Source: Hydractinia symbiolongicarpus (Eukaryota; Cnidaria; Hydrozoa; Anthoathecata; Hydractiniidae). From it: a stretch of 64,000 nt of DNA. The translations under genes and the position numbers were made by a program. Positions 11,900-25,555 of this stretch are shown here, in pieces (the first letter of the stretch is position 1; every line of letters begins with the position of its first letter). The stretch is taken from the NCBI RefSeq assembly GCF_029227915.1, contig NC_079884.1, positions 30,878,001 through 30,942,000 on the forward strand, given 5' to 3'. Under the pieces are notes generated by a model, which worked only from the letters and a program-made list of their open reading frames with translations, had not been told where the DNA came from and did no database searches.

Positions 11900-14330
11900 G
11901 TTTTCAAAAATGTTTTCATTTTTGATGAGGCGCTGAATAAAAGAAGTTTAATCGCGGCAAACGAAACCCCCCAATTTTCCGTAAATCCCAGGCTTGGCCC
12001 GTATAGTCGAATGTATACAAAGAAAGTACCCTGTGAGTAAACTCATTTCCCGAACGATTTTTTAAATTATTTTTTCACCACTAAAACGCATGAGACTTGT
12101 AGTTTTTAGAAATATTTTCATTTTTGATGAGACGCTTAATGAAAGTGGTTTAATCGCCGGAAAACGAAAATCCGCGATTTCCCGTAAATCCTGGACTCGG
12201 CCCGTATAGTCAAAAGTATACAAAGAAAGTACCCTGTGAGTAAACTCATTTCCCAAACGATTTTTTAAATTATTTTTTCACCACTAAAACGCATGAGACT
12301 TGTAGTTTTCAAAAATGTTTTCATTTTTGATGAGACGCTTAATGAAAGAGGTTTAATCGCCGGCAAACGAAATCCCGCGATTTCCCGTAAATCCCGCGCT
12401 TGGCCCGTATAGTCGAATGCATACAAAGAAAGTACCCAGGGAGTAAACTCATTTCCCGAACGATTTTTTAAATTTTTTTTTCACCACTTAAACGCATGAG
12501 ACTTGTAGTTTTCAAAAATGTTTTCATTTTGATGAGACGCTTAATGAAAGAAGTTTAATCGCGGCAAACGATACCCCCCAATTTTCCGTAAATCCCAGGC
12601 TTGGCCCGTATAGTCGAATGTATACAAAGAAAGTACCCTGTGAGTAAACCCATTTCCCGAACGATTTTTTAAATTATTTTTTCACCACTAAAACGCATGA
12701 GACTTGTAGTTTTTAGAAATATTTTCATTTTTGATGAGACGCTTAATGAAAGTGGTTTAATCGCCGGCAAACGAAAACCCGCGATTTCCCGTAAATCCCG
12801 GGCTTGGCCCGTATAGTCAAAAGTATACAAAGAAAGTACCCAGGGAGTAAACTCATTTTCCGAACGATTTTTTAAATTATCTTTTCACCACTACAACGCA
12901 TGAGACTTTTAGTTTTCAAAAATGTTTTCATTTTTGATGAGGCGCTGAATAAAAGAAGTTTAATCGCCCTCAAACGAAAATCTGCGATTCCCAGTAAATC
13001 CCGACTCGGCCCGTATAGTCCAAAGTATACAAAGAAAGTACCCAGGGAGTAAACTCATTTCCCGAACGATTTTTAAATTATTTTTTCACCACTAAAAAGC
13101 ATGAGACTTGTAGTTTTCAAAAATGTTTTCATTTTTGATGAGACGCTTAATGAAAGAAGTTTAATCGCGGCAAACGAAACCCCCCAATTTTCCGTAAATC
13201 CCAGGTTTGGCCCGTATAGTCGAATGTATACAAAGAAAGTACCCTGTGAGTAAACTCATTTCCCGAACGATTTTTTAAATTATTTTTTCACCACTATAAC
13301 GCATGAGACTTGTAGTTTTTAGAAATATTTTCATTTTTGATGAGACGCTTAATGAAAGTGGTTTAATCGCCGGCAAACGAAAATCCGCGATTTCCCGTAA
13401 ATCCTGGACTCGGCCCGTATAGTCAAAAGTATACAAAGAAAGTACCCTGTGAGTAAACTCATTTCCCAAACGATTTTTTAAATTATTTTTTCACCACTAA
13501 AACGCATGAGACTTGTAGTTTTCAAAAATGTTTTCATTTTTGATGAGACGCTTAATGAAAGAGGTTTAATCGCCGGCAAACGAAATCCCGCGATTTCCCG
13601 TAAATCCCGCGCTTGGCCCGTATAGTCGAATGTATACAAAGAAAGTACCCAGGGAGTAAACTCATTTCCCGAACGATTTTTTAAATTTTTTTTTCACCAC
13701 TAAAACGCATGAGACTTGTAGTTTTCAAAAATATTTTCATTTTGATGAGACGCTTAATGAAAGAAGTTTAATCGCGGCAAACGATACCCCCCAATTTTCC
13801 GTAAATCCCAGGCTTGGCCCGTATAGTCGAATGTATACAAAGAAAGTACCCTGTGAGTAAACTCATTTCCCGAACGATTTTTTAAATTATTTTTTCACCA
13901 CTAAAACGCATGAGACTTGTAGTTTTTAGAAACATTTTCATTTTTGATGAGACGCTTAATGAAAGTGGTTTAATCGCCGGCAAACGAAAACTCGCGATTT
14001 CCCGTAAATCCCGGGCTTGGCCCGTATAGTCAAAAGTATACAAAGAAAGTACCCAGGGAGTAAACTCATTTTCCGAACGATTTTTTAAATTATCTTTTCA
14101 CCACTACAACGCATGAGACTTTTAGTTTTCAAAAATGTTTTCATTTTTGAGGAGGCGCTGAATAAAAGAAGTTTAATCGCCCTCAAACGAAAATCTGCGA
14201 TTCCCAGTAAATCCCGACTCGGCCCGTATAGTCCAAAGTATACAAAGAAAGTACCCAGGGAGTAAACTCATTTCCCGAACGATTTTTAAATTATTTTTTC
14301 ACCACTAAAAAGCATGAGACTTGTAGTTTT
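11900..14330 (+). repeat. HOR block: 3-monomer (607 bp) nested in 6-monomer (~1214 bp)
   Basis: The CAATTTTCCGTAAATCCC form is at 11972, 12579, 13185 and 13792 (607, 606, 607 bp). It alternates between GAAACCCCCC and GATACCCCCC upstream, which gives a 1213-1214 bp super-period. The CCCAGTAAATCCCGACTCGG form recurs with a 1216-bp step (about 12985 and 14201). The unit is the same as the large block at 25-32 kb, about 13 kb away. Confidence 0.8.
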
Positions 14331-15400
14331 CAAAAATGTTTTCATTTTTGATGAGACGCTTAATGAAAGAGGTTTAATCGCCGGCAAACGAAATCCCGCG
14401 ATTTCCCGTAAATCCCGCGCTTGACCCGTATAGTCGAATGTATACAAATAAAGTACCCAGGGAGTAAACTCATTTCCCGAACGATTTTTTAAATTTTTTT
14501 TTCACCACTAAAACGCATGCGACTTGTAGTTTTTAGAAATATTTTCATTTTTGATGAGACGTTGGATAAAAGAAGTTTAATCGCCGGCAAACGAAAACCC
14601 GCCATTTCCCGTAAACCCTGGACTCGGCCCGTATAGTCAAAAGTATACAAAGAAAGTACCCAGGCAGTAAACTCATTTCCCGAACGATTTTTTATATTAT
14701 TTTTTTACCACTAAACGCATGAGACTTGTAGTTTTCAAAAATGTTTTCATATTTGATGGGACACTGAATAAAACAAGTTTAATCGCCGTCAAACGAAAAT
14801 CCGCGATTTCCCGTAAATCCCGGACTCGGTCCATATAGTCAAAAGTATACAAAGAAAGTACCCAGGGAGTAAACTCATTTCCCGAACGATTTTTTAAATT
14901 ATTTTTTCACCACTAAAACGCATGAGACTTGTAGTTTTCAAAAATGTTTTCATTTTTGATGAGACGCTTAATGAAAGAGGTTTATTCGCCGGCAAACGAA
15001 ATCCCGCGATTTCCCGTAAATCCGGGGCTTGGCCCGTATAGTCGAATGTATACAAAGAAAGTACCCAGGGAGTAAACTCATTTCCCGAGCGGTTTTTTAA
15101 ATTATTTTTTCACCACTAAAACGCATGAGACTTGTAGTTTTCAAAAATGTTTTCATTTTTGATGAGACGCTTAATGAAAGAGGTTTAATCGCCGGCAAAC
15201 GAAATCCCGCGATTTCCCGTAAATCCCGCGCTTGGCCCGTATAGTCGAATGTATACAAAAAAAGTACCCAGGGAGTAAACTCATTTCCCGAACGATTTTT
15301 TAAATTTTTTTTTCACCACTAAAACGCATGAGACTTGTAGTTTTCAAAAATGTTTCATTTTTGATGAGACGCTTAATGAAAGAAGTTTAATCGCGGCAAA
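14331..15400 (+). repeat. Satellite monomers in mixed order
   Basis: About five monomers lie between two regular blocks. One (near 14690-14760) has the TTTATATTATTTTTTTACC and CATATTTGATGGGAC forms, which become common only right of 35 kb. No other element is visible here. Confidence 0.65.
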
Positions 15401-18130
15401 CGAAACCCCCCAATTTTCCGTAAATCCCGGGCTTGGCCCGTATAGTCGAATGTATACAAAGAAAGTACCCTGTGAGTAAACTCATTTCCCGAACGATTTT
15501 TCAAATTATTTTTTCACCACTAAAACGCATGAGACTTGTAGTTTTTAGAAATGTTTTCATTTTTGATGAGACGCTTAATGAAAGAGGTTTAATCGCCGGC
15601 AAACGAAATCCCGCGATTTCCCGTAAACCCCGGACTCGGCCCGTATAGTCAAAAGCATACAAAGAAAGTACCCAGGGTGTAAACTCATTTTTTGAACGAT
15701 TTTTTAAATAATTTTTTCACCACTACAACGCATGAGACTTGTAGTTCTCAAAACTGTTTTCAATTTTGATGAGACGCTGAATAAAAGAAGTTTAATCGCC
15801 GGCAAACGAAAACCTGCGATTTCCCGTAAATCCCGGGCTTGGCCTGTATAGTCAAAAGTATACAAAGAAAGTACCCAGGGAGTAAACTCATTTTCCGGAC
15901 GATTTTTTAAATTATTTTTTCACCACTACAACGCATGAGACTTGTAGTTTTCAAAAATGTTTTCTTTTTTGATGAGACGCTGAATAAAAGAAGTTTAATC
16001 GCCCTCAAACGAAAATCTGCGAATTCCCGTAAATCCCGGACTCGGCCCGTATAGTCAAAAGTATACAAAGAAAGTACCCAGGGAGTAAATTTATTTCCCG
16101 AACGATTTTTAAATTATTTTTTCACTACTAAAACGCATGAGACTTGTAGTTTTCAAAAATGTTTTCATTTTTGATGAGACGCTTAATGAAAGAAGTTTAA
16201 TCGCGGCAAACGAAACCCCCTAATTTTCCGTAAATCCCGGGCTTGGCCCGTATAGTCGAATGTATACAAAGAAAGTACCCTGTGAGTAAACTCATTTCCC
16301 GAACGATTTTTCAAATTATTTTTTCACCACTAAAACGCATGAGACTTGTAGTTTTTAGAAATGTTTTCATTTTTGATGAGACGCTTAATGAAAGAGGTTT
16401 AATCGCCGGCAAACGAAATCCCGCGATTTCCCGTAAACCCCGGACTCGGCCCGTATAGTCAAAAGCATACAAAGAAAGTACCCAGGGTGTAAACTCATTT
16501 TTTGAACGATTTTTTAAATAATTTTTTCACCACTACAACGCATGAGACTTGTAGTTCTCAAAACTGTTTTCAATTTTGATGAGACGCTGAATAAAAGAAG
16601 TTTAATCGCCGGCAAACGAAAACCTGCGATTTCCCGTAAATCCCGGGCTTGGCCTGTATAGTCAAAAGTATACAAAGAAAGTACCCAGGGAGTAAACTCA
16701 TTTTCCGGACGATTTTTTAAATTATTTTTTCACCACTACAACGCATGAGACTTGTAGTTTTCAAAAATGTTTTCTTTTTTGATGAGACGCTGAATAAAAG
16801 AAGTTTAATCGCCCTCAAACGAAAATCTGCCAATTCCCGTAAATCCCGGACTCGGCCCGTATAGTCAAAAGTATACAAAGAAAGTACCCAGGGAGTAAAT
16901 TTATTTCCCGAACGATTTTTAAATTATTTTTTCACTACTAAAACGCATGAGACTTGCAGTTTTCAAAAATGTTTTCATTTTTGATGAGACGCTTAATGAA
17001 AGAGGTTTAATCGCCGGCAAACGAAATCCCGCGATTTCCCGTAAACCCCGGACTCGGCCCGTATAGTCAAAAGTATACAAAGAAAGTACCCAGGGAGTAA
17101 ACTCATTTTCCGAACGATTTTTTAAATAATTTTTTCACCACTACAACGCATGAGACTTGTAGTTTTCAAAAATGTTTTCATTTTTGATGAGACGCTTAAT
17201 GAAAGAGGTTTAATCGCCGGCAAACGAAATCCCGCGATTTCCCGTAAATACCGCGCTTGGCCCGTATAGTCGAATGTATACAAAGAAAGTACCCAGGGAG
17301 TAAACTCATTTCCCGAACGATTTTTTAATTTTTTTTTTCACCACTAAAACGCATGAGACTTGTAGTTTTCAAAATTGTTTTCATTTTTGATGAGACGCTT
17401 AATGAAAGAAGTTTAATCGCGGACAACGAAACCCCCCAATTTTCCGTAAATTCCGGGCTTGGCCCGTATAGTCGAATGTATTTAAGGAAAGTACCCTGTG
17501 AGTAAACTCATTTCCCGAACGATTTTTCAAATTATTTTTTCACCACTAAAACGCATGAGACTTGTAGTTTTTAGAAATGTTTTCATTTTTGATGAGACGC
17601 TTAATGAAAGAGGTTTAATCGCCGGCAAACGAAATCCCGCGATTTCCCGTAAACCCCGGACTCGGCCCGTATAGTCAAAAGCATACAAAGAAAGTACCCA
17701 GGGTGTAAACTCATTTTTTGAACGATTTTTTAAATAATTTTTTCACCACTACAACGCATGAGACTTGTAGTTCTCAAAACTGTTTTCAATTTTGATGAGA
17801 CGCTGAATAAAAGAAGTTTAATCGCCGGCAAACGAAAACCTGCGATTTCCCGTAAATCCCGGGCTTGGCCTGTATAGTCAAAAGTATACAAAGAAAGTAC
17901 CCAGGGAGTAAACTCATTTTCCGGACGATTTTTTAAATTATTTTTTCACCACTACAACGTATGAGACTTGTAGTTTTCAAAAGTGTTTTCAATTTTGATG
18001 AGACGCTGAATAAAAGAAGTTTAATCGCCGGCAAACGAAAACCTGCGATTTCCCGTAAATCCCGGGCTTGGCCTGTATAGTCAAAAGTATACAAAGAAAG
18101 TACCCAGGGAGTAAATTTATTTCCCGAACG
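15401..18130 (+). repeat. HOR block: 4-monomer (810 bp) then 6-monomer (1216 bp) spacing
   Basis: The segments starting near 15411 and 16221 are near-identical over about 810 bp. A third related copy starts near 17437 (step 1216). Markers are CTCATTTTTTGAACG (about 15688, 16498, 17714), CAAAAGCATAC and TTTTCAATTTTGATG. The third copy diverges after about 17950, where two similar monomers follow each other. Confidence 0.8.
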
Positions 18131-21100
18131 ATTTTTAAATTATTTTTTCACTACTAAAACGCATGAGACTTGCAGTTTTCAAAAATGTTTTCATTTTTGA
18201 TGAGACGCTTAATGAAAGAGGTTTAATCGCCGGCAAACGAAATCCCGCGATTTCCCGTAAACCCCGGACTCGGCCCGTATAGTCAAAAGTATACAAAGAA
18301 AGTACCCAGGGAGTAAACTCATTTTCCGGACGATTTTTTAAATTATTTTTTCACCACTACAACGCATGAGACTTGTAGTTTTCAAAAATGTTTTCATTTT
18401 TGATGAGACGCTGAATAAAAGAAGTTTAATCGCCCTCAAACGAAAATCTGCGAATTCCCGTAAATCCGGGACTCGGCCCGTATAGTCAAAAGTATACAAA
18501 GAAAGTACCCAGGGAGTAAATTTATTTCCCGAACGATTTTTAAATTATTTTTTCACTACTAAAACGCATGAGACTTGCAGTTTTCAAAAATGTTTTCATT
18601 TTTGATGAGACGCTTAATGAAAGAGGTTTAATCGCCGGCAAACGAAATCCCGCGATTTCCCGTAAACCCCGGACTCGGCCCGTATAGTCAAAAGTATACA
18701 AAGAAAGTACCCAGGGAGTAAACTCATTTTCCGAACGATTTTTTAAATAATTTTTTCACCACTACAACGCATGAGACTTATAGTTCTCAAAACCGTTTTC
18801 ATTTTTGATGAGACGCTGAATAAAAGAAGTTTAATCGCCGGCAAACGAAAACCCGCCATTTCCCGTAAATCCCGGACTCGGCCCGTATAGACAAAAGTAT
18901 ACAAAGAAAGTACCCAGGGAGTAAACTCATTTTCCGAACGATTTTTTAAATTATCTTTTCACCACTACAACGCATGAGACTTTTAGTTTTCAAAAATGTT
19001 TTCATTTTTGATGAGGCGCTGAATAAAAGAAGTTTAATCGCCCTCAAACGAAAATCCGCGATTCTCAGTAAATCCCGACTCGGCCCGTATAGTCCAAAGT
19101 ATACAAAGAAAGCACCCAGGGAGTAAACCCATTTCCCGAACGATTTTTAAATTATTTTTTCACCACTAAAAAGCATGAGACTTGTAGTTTTCAAAAATGT
19201 TTTCATTTTTGATGAGACGCTTAATGAAAGAGGTTTAATCGCCGGCAAACGTAAATCCGCGATTTCACGTAAATCCTGGACTCGGCCCGTATAGTCAAAA
19301 GTATACAAAGAAAGTACCCTGTGAGTAAACTCATTTCCCAAACGATTTTTTAAATTATTTTTTCACCACTAAAACGCATGAGACTTGTAGTTTTCAAAAA
19401 TGTTTTCAATTTTGATGAGACGCTGAATAAAAGAAGTTTAATCGCCGGCAAACGAAAACCTGCGATTTCCCGTAAATCCTGGGCTTGGCCTGTATAGTCA
19501 AAAGTATACAAAGAAAGTACCCAGGGAGTAAACTCATTTTCCGGACGATTTTTTAAATTATTTTTTCACCACTACAACGCATGAGACTTGTAGTTTTTAA
19601 AAATGTTTTCAATTTTGATGAGACGCTGAATAAAAGAAGTTTAATCGCCGGCAAACGAAAACCTGCGATTTCCCGTAAATCCCGGGCTTGGCCTGTATAG
19701 TCAAAAGTATACAAAGAAAGTACCCAGGGAGTAAACTCATTTTCCGAACGATTTTTTAAATTATCTTTTCACCACTACAACGCATGAGACTTTTAGTTTT
19801 CAAAAATGTTTTCATTTTTGATGAGGCGCTGAATAAAAGAAGTTTAATCGCCCGAAAACGAAAATCCGCGATTCTCAGTAAATCCCGACTCGGCCCGTAT
19901 AGTCCAAAGTATACAAAGAAAGTACCCAGGGAGTAAACTCATTTCCCGAACGATTTTTAAATTATTTTTTCACCACTAAAAAGCATGAGACTTGTAGTTT
20001 TCAAAAATGTTTTCAATTTTGATGAGACGCTGAATAAAAGAAGTTTAATCGCCGGCAAACGAAAACCTGCGATTTCCCGTAAATCCCGGGCTTGGCCTGT
20101 ATAGTCAAAAGTATACAAAGAAAGTACCCAGGGAGTAAACTCATTTTCCGGACGATTTTTTAAATTATTTTTTCACCACTACAACGCATGAGACTTGTAG
20201 TTTTCAAAAATGTTTTCATTTTTGATGAGACGCTGAATAAAAGAAGTTTAATCGCCCTCAAACGAAAATCTGCGAATTCCCGTAAATCCCGGACTCGGCC
20301 CGTATAGTCAAAAGTATACAAAGAAAGTACCCAGGGAGTAAATTTATTTCCCGAACGATTTTTAAATTATTTTTTCACTACTAAAACGCATGAGACTTGC
20401 AGTTTTCAAAAATGTTTTCATTTTTGATGAGACGCTTAATGAAAGAGGTTTAATCGCCGGCAAACGAAATCCCGCGATTTCCCGTAAACCCCGGACTCGG
20501 CCCGTATAGTCAAAAGTATACAAAGAAAGTACCCAGGGAGTAAACTCATTTTCCGAACGATTTTTTAAATAATTTTTTCACCACTACAACGCATGATACT
20601 TGTAGTTCTCAAAACCGTTTTCATTTTTGATGAGACGCTGAATAAAAGAAGTTTAATCGCCGGCAAACGAAAACCCGCCATTTCCCGTAAATCCCGGACT
20701 CGGCCCGTATAGTCAAAAGTATACAAAGAAAGTACCCAGGGAGTAAACTCATTTTCCGAACGATTTTTTAAATTATCTTTTCACCACTACAACGCATGAG
20801 ACTTTTAGTTTTCAAAAATGTTTTCATTTTTGATGAGGCGCTGAATAAAAGAAGTTTAATCGCCCTCAAACGAAAATCCGCGATTCTCAGTAAATCCCGA
20901 CTCGGCCCGTATAGTCCAAAGTATACAAAGAAAGTACCCAGGGAGTAAACTCATTTCCCGAACGATTTTTAAATTATTTTTTCACCACTAAAAAGCATGA
21001 GACTTGTAATTTTCAAAAATGTTTTCATTTTTGATGAGACGCTTAATGAAAGAGGTTTAATCGCCGGCAAACGAAATCCCGCGATTTCCCGTAAATCCCG

Positions 21101-22700
21101 CGCTTGGCCCGTATAGTCGAATGTATACAAAGAAAGTACCCAGGGAGTAAAGTCATTTCCCGAACGATTTTTTAATTTTTTTTTTCACCACTAAAACGCA
21201 TGAGACTTGTAGTTTTCAAAAATGTTTTCATTTTTGATGAGACGCTTAATGAAAGAAGTTTAATCGCGGCAAACGGTACCCCCCAATTTTCCGTAAATCC
21301 CAGCTTGGCCCGTATAGTCGAATGTATACAAAGAAAGTACCCTGTGAGTAAACTCATTTCCCGAACGATTTTTTAAATTATTTTTTCACCACTAAAACGC
21401 ATGAGACTTGTAGTTTTTAGAAATATTTTCATTTTTGATGAGACGCCTAATGAAAGTGGTTTAATCGCCGGCAAACGAAAACCCGCGATTTCCCGTAAAT
21501 CACGGGCTTGGCCCGTATAGTCAAAAGTATACAAAGAAAGTACCCAGTGAGTAAACTCATTTTCCGAACGATTTTTTAAATTATCTTTTCACCACTACAA
21601 CGCATAAGACTTTTAGTTTTCAAAAATGTTTTCATTTTTGATGAGGCGCTGAATAAAAGAAGTTTAATCGCCCTCAAACGAAAACCCGCCATTTCCCGTA
21701 AATCCCGGACTCGGCCCGTATAGTCAAAAGTATACAAAGATAGTACCCAGGGAGTAAACTCATTTTCCGAACGATTTTTTAAATTATCTTTTCACCACTA
21801 CAACGCATGAGACTTTTAATTTTCAAAAATGTTTTCATTTTTGATGAGGCGCTGAATAAAAGAAGTTTAATCGCCCTCAAACGAAAATCCGCGATTCTCA
21901 GTAAATCCCGACTCGGCCCGTATAGTCCAAAGTATACAAAGAAAGTACCCAGGGAGTAAACTCATTTCCCGAATGATTTTTAAATTATTTTTTCACCACT
22001 AAAAAGCATGAGACTTGTAGTTTTCAAAAATGTTTTCATTTTTGATGAGACGCTTAATGAAAGAGGTTTAATCGCCGGCAAACGAAATCCCGCGATTTCC
22101 CGTAAATCCCGCGCTTGGCCCGTATAGTCGAATGTATACAAAGAAAGTACCCAGGGAGTAAACTCATTTCCCGAACGATTTTTTAAATTTTTTTTTCACC
22201 ACTAAAACGCATGAGACTTGTAGTTTTCAAAAATGTTTTCATTTTTGATGAGACGCTTAATGAAAGAAGTTTAATCGCGGCAAACGGTACCCCCCAATTT
22301 TCCGTAAATCCCAGGCTTGGCCCGTATAGTCGAATGTATACAAAGAAAGTACCCTGTGAGTAAACTCATTTCCCGAACAATTTTTTAAATTATTTTTTCA
22401 CCACTAAAACGCATAAGACTTGTAGTTTTTAGAAATATTTTCATTTTTGATGAGACGCTTAATGAAAGTGGTTTAATCGCCGGCAAACGAAAACCCGCGA
22501 TTTCCCGTAAATCACGGGCTTGGCCCGTATAGTCAAAAGTATACAAAGACAGTACCCAGGGAGTAAACTCATTTTCCGAACGATTTTTTAAATTATCTTT
22601 TCACCACTACAACGCATAAGACTTTTAGTTTTCAAAAATGTTTTCATTTTTGATGAGGCGCTGAATAAAAGAAGTTTAATCGCCCTCAAACGAAAATCTG
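18131..22700 (+). repeat. Irregular HOR block: 4- and 5-monomer spacing (810, 1012, 1011 bp)
   Basis: The ATTCTCAGTAAATCCCGACTC form, which has a one-base deletion, is at 19061, 19871, 20883 and 21894, steps of 810, 1012 and 1011 bp. The GTAAATTTATTTCCC form and the TTTTCAATTTTGATG form also recur without a fixed period. The block mixes units from the 15-18 kb block with units of the 22-32 kb type, so it reads as a transition zone. Confidence 0.7.
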
Positions 22701-22819
22701 CGATTCCCAGTAAATCCCGACTCGGCCCGTATAGTCCAAAGTATACAAAGAAAGTACCCAGGGAGTAAACTCATTTCCCGAACGATTTTTAAATTATTTT
22801 TTCACCACTAAAAAGCATG

Positions 22820-25555
22820 AGACTTGTAGTTTTCAAAAATGTTTTTATTTTTGATAAGACGCTTAATGAAAGTGGTTTAATCGCCGGCAAACGAAAACCC
22901 GCGATTTCCCGTAAATCCCGGGCTTGGCCCGTATAGTCGAATGTATATAAAGAAAGTACCCTGTGAGTAAACTCATTTCCAAAACGATTTTTTAAATTAT
23001 CTTTTCACCACTAAAACGCATGAGACTTGTAGTTTTCAAAATAGTTTTCATTTTTGATGAGACGCTGAATAAAAGAAGTTCAATCGCCGGCAAACGAAAA
23101 CCCCCTATTTCCTGTAAACACCGGACACGGCCCGTATAGTCAAAAGTATACGAAGAAAGTACCCAGGGAGTAAACTCATTTCCCGAACGATTTTTTATAT
23201 TATTTTTTTACCACTAAACGCATGAGACTTGTAGTTTTCGAAAATGTTTTCATATTTGATGGGACGCTGAATAAAAGAAGTTTAATCGCCGGCAAACGAA
23301 AATCCGCGATTTCCCGTAAATCCTGGACTCGGCCCGTATAGTCAAAAGTATACAAAGAAAGTACCCTGTGAGTAAACTCATTTCCCAAACGATTTTTTAA
23401 ATTATTTTTTCACCACTAAAACGCATGAGACTTGTAGTTTTCAAAAATGTTTTCATTTTTGATGAGACGCTTAATGAAAGAGGTTTAATCGCCGGCAAAC
23501 GAAATCCCGCGATTTCCCGTAAATCCCGCGCTTGGCCCGTATAGTCGAATGTATACAAAGAAAGTACCCAAGGAGTAAACTCATTTCCCGAGCGATTTTT
23601 TAAATTTTTTTTTCACCACTAAAACGCATGAGACTTGTAGTTTTCAAAAATGTTTTCATTTTTGATGAGACGCTTAATGAAAGAAGTTTAATCGCGGCAA
23701 ACGATACCCCCCAATTTTCCGTAAATCCCAGGCTTGGCCCGTAAAGTCGAATGTATACAAAGAAAGTACCCTGTGAGTAAACTCATTTCCCGAACGATTT
23801 TTTAAATTATTTTTTCACCACTAAAACGCATGAGACTTGTAGTTTTTAGAAATATTTTCATTTTTGATGAGACGCTTAATGAAAGTGGTTTAATCGCCGG
23901 CAAACGAAAACCCGCGATTTCCCGTAAATCCCGGGCTTGGCCCGTATAGTCAAAAGTATACAAAGAAAGTACCCAGGGAGTAAACTCATTTTCCGAACGA
24001 TTTTTTAAATTATCTTTTCACCACTACAACGCATGAGACTTTTAGTTTTCAAAAATGTTTTCATTTTTGATGAGGCGCTGAATAAAAGAAGTTTAATCGC
24101 CCTCAAACGAAAATCTGCGATTCCCAGTAAATCCCGCGCTTGGCCCGTATAGTCGAATGTATACAAAGAAAGTACCCAGGGAGTAAACTCATTTCCCGAA
24201 CGATTTTTTAAATTTTTTTTTCACCACTAAAACGCATGAGACTTGTAGTTTTCAAAAATGTTTTCATTTTTGATAAGACGCTTAATGAAAGTGGTTTAAT
24301 CGCCGGCAAACGAAAACCCGCGATTTCCCGTAAATCCCGGGCTTGGCCCGTATAGTCGAATGTATATAAAGAAAGTACCCTGTGAGTAAACTCATTTCCA
24401 AAACGATTTTTTAAATTATCTTTTCACCACTAAAACGCATGAGACTTGTAGTTTTCAAAATAGTTTTCATTTTTGATGAGACGCTGAATAAAAGAAGTTC
24501 AATCGCCGGCAAACGAAAACCCCCTATTTCCTGTAAACACCGGACACGGCCCGTATAGTCAAAAGTATACGAAGAAAGTACCCAGGGAGTAAACTCATTT
24601 CCCGAACGATTTTTTATATTATTTTTTTACCACTAAACGCATGAGACTTGTAGTTTTCGAAAATGTTTTCATATTTGATGGGACGCTGAATAAAAGAAGT
24701 TTAATCGCCGGCAAACGAAAATCCGCGATTTCCCGTAAATCCTGGACTCGGCCCGTATAGTCAAAAGTATACAAAGAAAGTACCCTGTGAGTAAACTCAT
24801 TTCCCAAACGATTTTTTAAATTATTTTTTCACCACTAAAACGCATGAGACTTGTAGTTTTCAAAAATGTTTTCATTTTTGATGAGACGCTTAATGAAAGA
24901 GGTTTAATCGCCGGCAAACGAAATCCCGCGATTTCCCGTAAATCCCGCGCTTGGCCCGTATAGTCGAATGTATACAAAGAAAGTACCCAAGGAGTAAACT
25001 CATTTCCCGAGCGATTTTTTAAATTTTTTTTTCACCACTAAAACGCATGAGACTTGTAGTTTTCAAAAATGTTTTCATTTTTGATGAGACGCTTAATGAA
25101 AGAAGTTTAATCGCGGCAAACGATACCCCCCAATTTTCCGTAAATCCCAGGCTTGGCCCGTAAAGTCGAATGTATACAAAGAAAGTACCCTGTGAGTAAA
25201 CTCATTTCCCGAACGATTTTTTAAATTATTTTTTCACCACTAAAACGCATGAGACTTGTAGTTTTTAGAAATATTTTCATTTTTGATGAGACGCTTAATG
25301 AAAGTGGTTTAATCGCCGGCAAACGAAAACCCGCGATTTCCCGTAAATCCCGGGCTTGGCCCGTATAGTCAAAAGTATACAAAGAAAGTACCCAGGGAGT
25401 AAACTCATTTTCCGAACGATTTTTTAAATTATCTTTTCACCACTACAACGCATGAGACTTTTAGTTTTCAAAAATGTTTTCATTTTTGATGAGGCGCTGA
25501 ATAAAAGAAGTTTAATCGCCCTCAAACGAAAATCTGCGATTCCCAGTAAATCCCG
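22820..25555 (+). repeat. HOR block: two copies of a 7-monomer unit (1419 bp)
   Basis: Rare variants occur twice, 1419 bp apart: GATAAGACGC near 22855 and 24274, CAAAATAGTTTTCATT near 23037 and 24456, GTAAACACCGGACACGG near 23114 and 24533, and CCCAAGGAGTAAAC near 23570 and 24988. By eye the copies (about 22820-24136 and 24240-25555) are almost identical. They are separated by about 100 bp from another monomer type. Confidence 0.85.
24137..24239 (+). repeat. Half-monomer of foreign type at the 7-mer junction (chimeric monomer)
   Basis: The monomer starts as the CCCAGTAAATCCCG type. At about 24136 it switches to CGCTTGGCCCG with GTCGAATG and the unbroken T run, a type found elsewhere in the unit (for example near 23528). 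In the second copy the same monomer continues as ACTCGGCCCG with GTCCAAAG. The switch inside AAATCCCG marks a recombination breakpoint within a run of shared sequence. Confidence 0.7.
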
